In this document: in pieces, positions 1 to 7,793 of the stretch
Layout of the letters: each line of letters begins with the position of its first letter
Numbering within the stretch: the first letter of the stretch is position 1
DNA from: Cyclobacteriaceae bacterium
GTDB taxonomy: Bacteria; Bacteroidota; Bacteroidia; Cytophagales; Cyclobacteriaceae
Direction: 5' to 3'
Length of the DNA: 44,218 nucleotides
NCBI GenBank assembly: GCA_019638285.1
Contig: JAHBUB010000006.1
Coordinates: 1-44,218 of the forward strand
Notes under the pieces: model-generated
What the model saw: only the letters and a program-made list of their open reading frames with translations
The model's database searches: none
What the model was told of the DNA's origin: nothing
Position numbers and translations under genes: made by a program

Positions 1-487
1 CATCAAAATCACTTAAGTGCAACTCAAGGCCCTTTGCTTCCTGATAATCCATAAGAAAGTTTCTCACTGTTGTCTTACCTGTAATTGTGCGCGCTGCTGA
101 ATTTGATTTTATAGAATCCAGGTATTCGCTAAATAATGGCTCGAAAAATTTTTTAGCGAGTTGTACACTATCCTTTTTGAAAAGCCATTCGAGAATAAAT
201 TTCTCGTTAATTCGTATGCGGTTTAAGAAAGCATGCTTTTTGGCCTCCCCAATTTTGCTCTGAATTTCATCTAGCCTGGTGTTAAATTCCTGATATTGAT
301 TATCAGCCTCTGTTTTGGTAGGCTTCCTGACCCGATTTTTATCTTGGAGCCAATGTTGAGGTTTTACTTTGACTCCTTGCACCGGCCTCCTTATCCTGTT
401 CCCATTGAAACTGATTTGCATGAAAACAGGGCAAGTACCATCTTTGTATTGGCGCTCTTTTTTGAGAAAAAAGAAAACTGATATCAT
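1..487 (-). CDS. Site-specific tyrosine recombinase/integrase, N-terminal part only (runs off left edge)
   Basis: The frame is open from the ATG at 487 down to the window edge, about 162 codons; an in-frame TAG lies upstream and no other start codon fits. The translation begins MISVFFFLKKERQYKDG and continues with TCPVFMQISFNGNRIRRP and VKVKPQHW, the pattern of the Arm DNA-binding domain found at the N terminus of Bacteroidota integrases (residues about 1-75). A helical stretch follows (about 80-162) that fits the start of the SAM-like core-binding domain. The catalytic R-H-R-Y domain would lie outside the window, so activity cannot be judged. Such integrases usually mark integrative elements or genomic islands. 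Because the gene points out of the window, the rest of any element could lie to the left, and 488-921 could then hold its end. Confidence 0.85.
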   Translation of the reverse strand, partial: MISVFFFLKKERQYKDGTCPVFMQISFNGNRIRRPVQGVKVKPQHWLQDKNRVRKPTKTEADNQYQEFNTRLDEIQSKIGEAKKHAFLNRIRINEKFILEWLFKKDSVQLAKKFFEPLFSEYLDSIKSNSAARTITGKTTVRNFLMDYQEAKGLELHLSDFD

Positions 488-841
488 ACCCGATAATTTT
501 ACGTGTGGCTAATAGTGTGACCAAAAAACCAATTCGCGTTAATGATAGCTGATTTAAATTGCTAACATTTCACGCAATCGTGTCTTTTTCATACATTTTA
601 GCTCATGTGGACGGGTTTAAAAAGTATTGTATTCCCGTCTCGGGTACATGTATAAAGTAAGGCTCTGAATATCAGTGCTTTCCAACCCATTAGGCATTCA
701 GAATGGTAGCAAAGGATTTTGTGCTATCGTAAAAGTTTAATTTATTTCCCTCTCGTCTACTCCCGCATAGGCGGGCTGCCTTCCCGAGAAAACTTTCTAA
801 AACATTTTACGTTTCAAAGGCAGAAGTAGAGGTTGAGTGCT

Positions 842-863
842 ATTGATAATTAAAATTATCAAT
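842..863. promoter_or_regulatory. Perfect 22-bp palindrome, candidate operator ahead of the efflux locus
   Basis: ATTGATAATT and AATTATCAAT are exact reverse complements separated by AA. The site ends 26 bases before a -7-like box (890-897), so it overlaps the expected -33 region. That position and symmetry fit the binding site of a dimeric repressor such as a TetR or MarR type. No regulator gene is next to it in the window. AT-rich palindromes do arise by chance, but a 10-bp perfect arm is notable. Confidence 0.5.
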
Positions 864-889
864 GATGCGGAATCCTAATTTACTGCATT

Positions 890-897
890 TAAATTTG
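890..897 (+). promoter_or_regulatory. Bacteroidota-type -7 box TAAATTTG
   Basis: TAAATTTG matches the TAnnTTTG consensus and lies 24 bases before the ATG at 922. No TTTG is seen at the -33 position; the palindrome at 842-863 is nearby instead. It would drive the small ORF and possibly, by read-through, the RND operon. Confidence 0.4.
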
Positions 898-921
898 CGC
901 CCTCTTTAGAATAATCAAGTT

Positions 922-1266
922 ATGAAGACAATAGTCCAGTACGCTTTTTTGTTGGGCTTTTCTTTTTTCCTTTCGGGCTCCATGGCTTCATTCGAAGCAA
1001 GGCATGATTCTCCAATCAAATATTCTTTTCAGGAAGCAAGGCATTGTCAAAACGACACTCTTCTTTTCGAAGAAGATTCATTCGACTCTGATCAAACGAC
1101 TTCTATAAGAAAAGGTAAACTTTCGGTTTACCCAACACTCAGTGACAATGGCCAATTTAAATTGAATTTAATAAGCTATAGGTTATATAGCAATGTTAGT
1201 TGCTACCCACTTCACCCCACAACATCCTCCTTCAGTTATCTTTCTTTGAGAGTATTGAGGCTCTGA
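922..1266 (+). CDS. Small hypothetical secreted protein (114 aa)
   Basis: I do not recognise this protein. It starts with a plausible signal peptide (Lys, then hydrophobic residues about 6-20, small residues near 20-22). The remainder is polar, with no clear domain. Residues around 66-80 (LSVYPTLSDNGQFKLNL) resemble the first strands of a type A type-IX-secretion sorting domain, but the next 35 residues do not continue that fold and the protein then stops. It may be a small exported protein, a truncated remnant, or a chance frame. In favour of a real gene are the upstream -7 box and the position directly ahead of, and on the same strand as, the efflux operon, 89 bases away. Confidence 0.4.
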   Translation: MKTIVQYAFLLGFSFFLSGSMASFEARHDSPIKYSFQEARHCQNDTLLFEEDSFDSDQTTSIRKGKLSVYPTLSDNGQFKLNLISYRLYSNVSCYPLHPTTSSFSYLSLRVLRL

Positions 1267-1322
1267 TTTAGCCCGCTGTCAAAGCTGTAAAAATTGATCG
1301 ATTCCTAAAAGATTCGATTAAC

Positions 1323-1334
1323 AAACAATTGTTT
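1323..1334. promoter_or_regulatory. 12-bp palindrome AAACAATTGTTT upstream of efflux adaptor
   Basis: A perfect 12-bp palindrome lies 22 bases before the ATG at 1356. A second AT-only palindrome, TTATTTTAAAATAA, runs from 1342 to the base before the start codon. Either could be an operator for the RND operon; both may also be chance in AT-rich DNA. No good -7/-33 pair was found between 1267 and 1355. Confidence 0.3.
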
Positions 1335-1355
1335 TCACCTCTTATTTTAAAATAA

Positions 1356-2435
1356 ATGAATAGAATAGCGTTGCTAATTGGCATATGCGCCTTTGTGGGT
1401 TTAGCAGGTTGTACTCCAAGTAAAGAAGCAAGTGATGAAATCGGAAAATTTGAAGTTACAAGCCCGATTGTCACCGACACCTCCTTCACCAGGGAGTATG
1501 TTACACAAATTCAATCGCTGCAAAATATTGAGTTAAGGGCGATGACGAAAGGGTTTATACAAACCATAAATGTTGACGAAGGTCAGCTGGTTAAATCCGG
1601 TCAGGTTCTTTTCACTATTATGCCTAAGGAGTATGAGGCGGAATTGCAAAAAGCAAAGGCTGAAGCTAAAACAGCTGAGTTGGAATGGCTGAATACAAAA
1701 ACTCTGGAAGAAAAAAGTATTGTTTCGCAAACGGAATTAGCAATTGCTCAATCAAAACTTGACCAAGCAAAAGCTCAAGTAGCTCTTGCTGAATTGTATC
1801 TTTCCTTCACTATAGTCAAAGCCCCATTTGATGGAGTAATTGACAGGATCCGGTTTAAAATAGGAAGCCTAATAGATGAGGGAACCCTATTAACCACGCT
1901 TTCAAATAACAAAGAAGTGTATGCCTATTTCAATGTGTCCGAATCGGAGTACTTGGAATACAAAACAAAGAATGATGGAGAAGCTAAGGTAGGCCTTTTG
2001 TTGGCAAATAACCAGATGCATAAGTATAAGGGTACGATAGAGACCATCGAGGGTGAATTTGACAATAGCACGGGAAACATTGCCTTTCGTGCAAAATTTC
2101 CGAATCCCGACTTACTACTAAAGCACGGAGAAACAGGGAAAATCTTAATGACAATTCCTATCAAAAACGCTTTAATAATCCCTCAAAAAGCAACCTTTGA
2201 AATTCAGGGTAAAGTATATGTGTATAAAGTGGATGAAAACAATGTGGTCAAATCCCAAAACATTTCTATAAAACAGAGCTTACCCAATATATACATCGTT
2301 GAGTCCGGGCTTTCGGAAAAAGATAAAATTCTCTTAGAAGGAGTCCAATCTGTAAAAGATGATGACAAGATATTGGCCAATTATGTTTCGCTCAGATCTG
2401 TCATTGGAAAACTACAACTGATTCCAACACCCTAA
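1356..2435 (+). CDS. RND efflux periplasmic adaptor subunit (membrane fusion protein), lipoprotein
   Basis: This is an AcrA/MexA-type adaptor that links an inner-membrane RND pump to an outer-membrane channel. The N terminus is a lipoprotein signal ending GLAGC, with the lipidated Cys at residue 19. The lipoyl/barrel-sandwich half-motif appears near residues 55-90 (IQTINVDEGQLVKSGQVLF), a Lys/Glu/Ala-rich alpha hairpin at about 95-150, the second lipoyl half at about 155-185 (APFDGVIDRIRFKIGSLID), then beta-barrel and membrane-proximal domains. Its 359 residues are normal for the family. It is first in a three-gene operon, with the pump 33 bases downstream. The substrate cannot be told from sequence; drugs, detergents or metabolites are all possible. 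Confidence 0.95.
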   Translation: MNRIALLIGICAFVGLAGCTPSKEASDEIGKFEVTSPIVTDTSFTREYVTQIQSLQNIELRAMTKGFIQTINVDEGQLVKSGQVLFTIMPKEYEAELQKAKAEAKTAELEWLNTKTLEEKSIVSQTELAIAQSKLDQAKAQVALAELYLSFTIVKAPFDGVIDRIRFKIGSLIDEGTLLTTLSNNKEVYAYFNVSESEYLEYKTKNDGEAKVGLLLANNQMHKYKGTIETIEGEFDNSTGNIAFRAKFPNPDLLLKHGETGKILMTIPIKNALIIPQKATFEIQGKVYVYKVDENNVVKSQNISIKQSLPNIYIVESGLSEKDKILLEGVQSVKDDDKILANYVSLRSVIGKLQLIPTP

Positions 2436-2468
2436 GGGTCTTAATAATTCTTATCTAACATTAATCGT

Positions 2469-5400
2469 ATGTTTAATAAATTCATACATCGGCCCGTACT
2501 GTCCATTGTTATTTCACTCCTCATCACACTGTTGGGTGTTTTGGCTGTTGTTCAATTACCCATCACTCAGTTTCCTTCTATCTCGCCACCCAAAGTAAAT
2601 ATCAATGCAGAATATCCAGGCGCTAATGGAGAGCTGATGATCAAATCAGTCATCATTCCATTAGAGCGTGCCATCAATGGAGTTCCCGGAATGAAATACA
2701 TGGCCTCTGATGCGGGTAACGATGGAGAAGCAGCCATACAAGTCGTTTTCAATTTAGGAACTGATCCAAATATTGCCTCCGTCAACGTTCAAAATCGTGT
2801 GGCTGCAGTGATTAATAAACTGCCTCCCATCGTGGTAAGGGAAGGCGTTAAGATCACCAGACAAGAATCAAATATGCTGATGTATATCAACTTATACAGT
2901 GACGACCCCAGCCTGGACGACAAGTTTTTATACAATTTTGCTGATATCAATTTGTTAGCTGAACTAAAACGAATTGATGGTGTAGGGTTTGCCGATATTT
3001 TGGGAGACAGAGAATATTCGATGAGGATATGGCTAAAGCCTGACCGAATGCTTGCCTACAAAATTTCAGCTGATGAAATTCTAAAAGCCCTGGACGAGCA
3101 AAGCCTAGAAGCATCACCGGGCAGAACAGGCGAAAGCTCCGGGAAAAAATCTCAAGCCTTTGAATACATCTTAAAATACCCCGGAAGATATACGACCCCT
3201 GAAGGATATGAAAACATCATATTGAGATCAAGTCCCGATGGGGAAATTCTTCGCATCAAAGATGTAGCCGATGTTGAGTTTGGCAGTTCATACTATGATC
3301 TGTACTCCAAGCTAAACGGAAAAACTTCTGCTGCTATCATCGTTAAACAATCGTATGGCAGCAATGCAAGCGTTACCATAGCCAACATTAAAAAAACACT
3401 GGAGGAGATAAAAGCAACCACATTCCCTAAAGGAATGAATTATGAAATAAGTTATGATGTATCTTCATTCTTAGATGCCTCTATTGATAAAGTAATTCAT
3501 ACACTTATAGAAGCCTTTCTACTCGTAGGATTGGTTGTATTTATATTCTTAGGCGATTGGCGCTCTACCTTGATACCAACCATTGCTGTTCCGGTTTCCT
3601 TAGTGGGCACATTCATTTTTATGCAAATTTTGGGAATCTCTCTTAATATGATAACTCTTTTTGCGTTGGTCTTGGCCATAGGGATTGTGGTGGACAATGC
3701 AATCGTAGTAGTAGAAGCGGTGCACGCAAAAATGGAGGAAAAAAATCTTGATCCAATCACCGCAACAGAATTAGCGATGGAAGAAATAAGTGGAGCTATT
3801 ATTGCCATCACCTTGGTAATGGCGGCTGTCTTCATTCCAGTGGCGTTTATGTCGGGTCCGGTAGGTATTTTCTATCGGCAATTTTCCATAACTATGGCAA
3901 CGTCCATTATCCTATCAGGGGTTATTGCATTGACATTGACCCCCGCTCTGTGTGCCCTTATGTTAAAAAGTACACACGGAATTGAAAAGAAAAAAATATG
4001 GATAAACTCTCTTTTACAAGGGTTTAATACTTGGTTCAATGGAATAAATGAGAAGTATAAAAAATTATTGAGATTAATCGTCAACAGGAGGGTAGTGACT
4101 ATTTTAATATTATTAGGTTTCTGTCTCGGAACATGGGGTTTAAATTCATTCCTCCCATCCGGCTTTATCCCTAATGAAGATCAGGGCGTTTTTTATGCAA
4201 TTATCCTTACACCACCCGGCTCTACCTTAGAAAGAACTGATGCAGTAAGCTCTCAGATACAAAAAATCGCTTCAGATATAAAGGATATCAAATCAGTTTC
4301 CTCCATAGCGGGCTACGAAATTCTATCTGAAGGAACAGGGGCCAATTCAGGAAGTTGTATCATAAATCTCAAAAGTTGGAATGAAAGAGAGCATTCTCTT
4401 GTGGAAGTAATGAAGGATCTGGAAGAAAAAACAAAGGACATCAAAGGTGCTACCATTGAATTCTTTCCTCCTCCTGCTGTTCCAGGTTATGGTGCCGCAG
4501 GTGGGTTTGAATTGCGACTCTTAGATAAGGCAGGTAGTGGCAATTATAAAAAAATGGAAACGGTAAGCAATGAGTTTGTGACTGAGCTAAACAGAAGGCC
4601 GGAACTCGCCTCTGTCTTTACTTTTTACAGTGCTAGCTTCCCTCAGTATATGTTGAATATTGATAATGATAAGGCACAACAAAAGGGTGTTACCATTGAG
4701 AATGCAGCGAACACTTTGTCTACTTTGATCGGCAGTAATTATGAAACTAGTTTCATTAAGTATGACCGACAGTATAAAGTGATGGTGCAAGCATTGCCCC
4801 AATATCGGGCGCTACCGGAAGACATCCTGAAACTCTATGTCAAGAATGATCGTGATGAAATGGTGCCTTTTTCTGCTTTTATGAAATTAGATAAGGTCTA
4901 TGGCCTATCAGAAATTACCAGGCACAACATGTATAATGCCTCAGAGGTGAGTGGAAGCGCTGCCCCTGGTTACAGCAGTGGAGCGGCCATAGCAGCCATA
5001 TCAGATGTGGCTAAAAACAAGCTACCCAAAGGCTTTGGTATTGACTGGGCGGGGATTTCAAAAGATGAAGTGGCTCAGGGGAATCAAGCCATTTATATTT
5101 TTCTCATCTGCCTCGCCTTCGTGTACTTACTCTTATCCGCACAGTACGAAAGTTTTATTTTACCATTTCCAGTCATACTCTCCCTCCCTACCGGAATTTT
5201 TGGGGCATTTCTTTTTCTAACGGCCTTTGGGTTAGAGAATAATATCTACGCTCAGGTGGCTATGGTAATGCTGATTGGGTTATTGGGGAAAAATGCTGTG
5301 TTGATTGTAGAGTTTGCAGTTCAGAGACACCGGGGGGGAAGTAATATATTCCAAGCAGCGGTAGAGGGCGCGGCTGTTCGACTTCGTCCGATTCTAATGA

Positions 5401-5627
5401 CGTCATTTGCTTTCATGGCTGGCCTGATTCCTCTTGTCTTTGCTTCTGGCCCAGGAGCAATAGGGAATAGAACTATTGGGTCCGCTGCTGCCGGAGGTAT
5501 GTTATTTGGTACTGTGTTCGGAGTCATTGTAGTCCCAGGACTCTATTACATTTTTGCCCGTATTTCCTCAGGGCATGAGCTCATCGAAAATGAAGAAGGA
5601 AATCCTCTAACCGAAGAAATTAAATAG
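2469..5627 (+). CDS. RND multidrug efflux pump, inner-membrane permease (HAE1/AcrB type)
   Basis: This is the proton-driven inner-membrane pump of the tripartite system. Its 1052 residues match the AcrB/MexB length. It shows the usual two-fold repeat: TM1 at the N terminus (FIHRPVLSIVISLLITLLG), a large periplasmic porter loop, TM2-6 from about 335, a second loop, and TM8-12 at the C terminus. The TM4 proton-relay motif reads VVDNAIVVVEAV, so the first Asp is present (D409) but the second Asp of AcrB (D408) is Asn here (N410). The relay Lys (K941, in GKNAVLIVEF) and the RLRPILMTSFAF motif of TM11 are present. The downstream outer-membrane factor begins one base after the stop, so the genes are surely co-transcribed. 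Confidence 0.97.
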   Translation: MFNKFIHRPVLSIVISLLITLLGVLAVVQLPITQFPSISPPKVNINAEYPGANGELMIKSVIIPLERAINGVPGMKYMASDAGNDGEAAIQVVFNLGTDPNIASVNVQNRVAAVINKLPPIVVREGVKITRQESNMLMYINLYSDDPSLDDKFLYNFADINLLAELKRIDGVGFADILGDREYSMRIWLKPDRMLAYKISADEILKALDEQSLEASPGRTGESSGKKSQAFEYILKYPGRYTTPEGYENIILRSSPDGEILRIKDVADVEFGSSYYDLYSKLNGKTSAAIIVKQSYGSNASVTIANIKKTLEEIKATTFPKGMNYEISYDVSSFLDASIDKVIHTLIEAFLLVGLVVFIFLGDWRSTLIPTIAVPVSLVGTFIFMQILGISLNMITLFALVLAIGIVVDNAIVVVEAVHAKMEEKNLDPITATELAMEEISGAIIAITLVMAAVFIPVAFMSGPVGIFYRQFSITMATSIILSGVIALTLTPALCALMLKSTHGIEKKKIWINSLLQGFNTWFNGINEKYKKLLRLIVNRRVVTILILLGFCLGTWGLNSFLPSGFIPNEDQGVFYAIILTPPGSTLERTDAVSSQIQKIASDIKDIKSVSSIAGYEILSEGTGANSGSCIINLKSWNEREHSLVEVMKDLEEKTKDIKGATIEFFPPPAVPGYGAAGGFELRLLDKAGSGNYKKMETVSNEFVTELNRRPELASVFTFYSASFPQYMLNIDNDKAQQKGVTIENAANTLSTLIGSNYETSFIKYDRQYKVMVQALPQYRALPEDILKLYVKNDRDEMVPFSAFMKLDKVYGLSEITRHNMYNASEVSGSAAPGYSSGAAIAAISDVAKNKLPKGFGIDWAGISKDEVAQGNQAIYIFLICLAFVYLLLSAQYESFILPFPVILSLPTGIFGAFLFLTAFGLENNIYAQVAMVMLIGLLGKNAVLIVEFAVQRHRGGSNIFQAAVEGAAVRLRPILMTSFAFMAGLIPLVFASGPGAIGNRTIGSAAAGGMLFGTVFGVIVVPGLYYIFARISSGHELIENEEGNPLTEEIK

Positions 5628-5628
5628 C

Positions 5629-7062
5629 ATGAACTTATCCAACAAATACAAATGCATCGGGATTCTATTAACGTGTATCATTTATTCAGGCTGTAAAACA
5701 TTTACACCAATTGAAAGCGAGAACACAAATGCACTGCCTTTGTCGTACAACACATCAAATGACTCTACAAATTCAGCAAAAATAAAATGGAAAGATTTTT
5801 TTTTAGACAAAAATCTAGTCAACCTTATAGACACCGCCCTTAAAAACAATCTTGATCTTTTAATGACTTTGCAGAATGTTGAAATTGCAAGAAATGAAAT
5901 AAAATATAGAAGGGGGCAGTTATTTCCCTACGTTACAGTTGGAGCAGGAGTGGCCCATGACAAAGTTGGACGATATACCAGCGAAGGCGCAGGTGATGCT
6001 GCCACCGAAATCACTCCCGGTGAATTAGTTCCAGATCCACTTAATGATCTTTTGCTTGGACTGCATGCCAGTTGGGAAGTAGATATATGGAAAAAGTTGC
6101 ATAATTCTAAAAAGGCTGCAATAACCAGGTACTTGGCCAGCATAGAAGGTAAAAATTTCGTAGTGACCAACTTGGTTGCTGAAATTGCCAATGCTTATTA
6201 TGAATTGCTTTCATTGGATAATCAAATGGGTATTATAAAGGAAACCATTCGATTACAAAAAAGTGTTTTGGAAATTGTCAAAGTGCAAAAAGATGCCTCG
6301 GTGGTCACCGAACTGGCCGTAAAGAAATTTGAAGCAGAGGTCTTAAATTCGCAAAGCATGGAATTTGAGGTGCTTCAAAAAATAAGAGTGAATGAAAATG
6401 AAATAAATTTTTTGCTAGGCAGGTTCCCTCAGGCAATAGTAAGAGATCAGTCTACCTTCATCACTCAAATACCACCTCAAATAAAGGCAGGTATTCCTTC
6501 GCAATTATTAATAAATCGCCCTGATATTAAGCAAGCAGAATTAGAGTTGTTTGCCACTAAGTGTGATGTAAAAGCAGCGCAAGCAGAGTTTTATCCTTCT
6601 TTCAATATATCTGGCTCGCTGGGTTTTCAGGCATTCAATTCTTCCTATCTGTTTCACTCCCCTCAATCATTAGTTTACTCCTTAGTGGGGGATTTAACGG
6701 CACCCTTAATCAACCGAAGTGCTATAAGAGCAGAATTCAATAAAGCAAAAGCTTATCAAATCGAGGCCATGTATGATTTTCAAAAAGCGATTTTAAACGG
6801 ATATATTGAAGTGTCCAATGAACTATCAAACATTAACAACCTGGAGCAATTATATGATCTAAAAAGTAAAGAGGTGGAAACGCGAATAAAATCTATAGAA
6901 ATCTCCAACGACCTGTTCAAGTCAGGCAGAGCTGATTATCTAGAGGTTTTAATCACACAACGCGATGTACTCCAGTCCAGATTAGAATTAGTGGAAGCAC
7001 GAAAAAGACAATTTAATGCGGTCACAAATATTTATCAAGCATTGGGTGGAGGATGGAACTAA
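5629..7062 (+). CDS. TolC/NodT-family outer-membrane efflux lipoprotein
   Basis: This is the outer-membrane channel of the efflux system. It has a lipoprotein signal with Cys22 in YSGC and about 477 residues, normal for the NodT/OprM family. The two OEP repeats are recognisable: long amphipathic helices around 70-110 and 150-260, the conserved LLINRPDIKQAELEL segment near 290-305 between the repeats, and a second helical pair from about 360 to the end, with the family-typical RADYLEVLITQRDVL near 435-450. It is the last gene of the operon, one base after the pump stop. A weak stem (GGATT/AATCC, about 7114-7130) follows but has no T-tract, so I do not call a terminator. Confidence 0.96.
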   Translation: MNLSNKYKCIGILLTCIIYSGCKTFTPIESENTNALPLSYNTSNDSTNSAKIKWKDFFLDKNLVNLIDTALKNNLDLLMTLQNVEIARNEIKYRRGQLFPYVTVGAGVAHDKVGRYTSEGAGDAATEITPGELVPDPLNDLLLGLHASWEVDIWKKLHNSKKAAITRYLASIEGKNFVVTNLVAEIANAYYELLSLDNQMGIIKETIRLQKSVLEIVKVQKDASVVTELAVKKFEAEVLNSQSMEFEVLQKIRVNENEINFLLGRFPQAIVRDQSTFITQIPPQIKAGIPSQLLINRPDIKQAELELFATKCDVKAAQAEFYPSFNISGSLGFQAFNSSYLFHSPQSLVYSLVGDLTAPLINRSAIRAEFNKAKAYQIEAMYDFQKAILNGYIEVSNELSNINNLEQLYDLKSKEVETRIKSIEISNDLFKSGRADYLEVLITQRDVLQSRLELVEARKRQFNAVTNIYQALGGGWN

Positions 7063-7156
7063 AAATTGAGAATAAATGAATAATACGCAAATGACTAAAC
7101 CTGATGTTTTTGGATTGTCTAAGAATCCATAACATTAAAATCGGTCATACCTACTC

Positions 7157-7762
7157 TCAATTCACATTAATCTCAAACTCGATATCCAAGTCAGTCTCAC
7201 CGGTATTCGCATCAGAGGTAGATGTTTTTAGTTCGGGTTGATGCTTTAACACAATTCGAAATACTCCGGAAGATGAAGAAGCCGCTCCTGCTGTCCATTT
7301 TGTAATAATGCCAATTGGTAAGTTTTTCGCATCTACATCCTGATAATTGACAATGCCATCGCGGTTATCAATATTACCATCCCCAGTTGGATCCGAAAAT
7401 ACGTTGTGTGTCCATCCATAGAAAAACATGTGCTCGTTACCCTCTTCCTCTACCTCTTCAGTAATGTCGTATTCTGGTGAGGAGGTTTCGGCTAATTCAT
7501 TGATCAATGAAAGAGTTAGGGTATAACTAACACTAGCAGTCAAATTGATTGGACCATCCACAGCAATATCTTGTACCCCGTCTCCGTCAGGATCAGAAGC
7601 AGTAGCCGTAACCGGTGCGCCTCCATCTGTCGGAACAAATGTGAGCGTGACTCTGGTAATCAACTCAGGGGTATTTTCCTTAACGGGGTCTTCGGCCTCA
7701 CACCCACTCAGAATCAAAAAGATTACACCTAGAAATGTAAAGCCCAGCAAGGCTTTCTTCAT
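7157..7762 (-). CDS. Lipoprotein of a TonB-receptor-associated metal-uptake group
   Basis: A small surface or periplasmic lipoprotein of a family common in Bacteroidota beside ZnuD-like TonB receptors; it is sometimes named 'type 1 periplasmic binding fold superfamily protein', a label I cannot confirm. I chose the ATG at 7762 because it gives a standard lipoprotein signal with Cys21 in LSGC; an upstream ATG at 7786 would add eight residues. Features are a repeat-like beta region, an Asp/Gly-rich segment (SDPDGDGVQDI), an acidic ITEEVEEEGNEHMFFYGW stretch that could bind metal, and a beta-rich C terminus. It lies 31 bases after the receptor stop, in the same direction, so an operon is likely. 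Its role is inferred from this partnership. Confidence 0.85.
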   Translation of the reverse strand: MKKALLGFTFLGVIFLILSGCEAEDPVKENTPELITRVTLTFVPTDGGAPVTATASDPDGDGVQDIAVDGPINLTASVSYTLTLSLINELAETSSPEYDITEEVEEEGNEHMFFYGWTHNVFSDPTGDGNIDNRDGIVNYQDVDAKNLPIGIITKWTAGAASSSSGVFRIVLKHQPELKTSTSDANTGETDLDIEFEINVN

Positions 7763-7793
7763 AATATAAAATATTCCATCCATCATTTAAGTC

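Larger units (their letters stand above)
488..921. other. Intergenic region between integrase and small ORF; no gene seen
   Basis: I see no convincing coding region or RNA gene in these 434 bases. They hold a short inverted repeat CACG-CAAT-CGTG (571-582), a 5-bp GC stem CCCGC-ATAG-GCGGG (762-775), a perfect 22-bp palindrome (842-863) and a -7-like box (890-897). The last two are listed separately. The region could contain an end or attachment site of an element belonging to the integrase on its left, but no repeat partner is visible inside the window. Confidence 0.5.

Noticed and set aside
762-775. GC hairpin CCCGC-ATAG-GCGGG as terminator or attachment site
   Set aside because: No T-run follows on either strand and no second copy was found in the window.
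7114-7135. Stem GGATT/AATCC after the outer-membrane factor as terminator
   Set aside because: Five base pairs without a T-tract is not enough.
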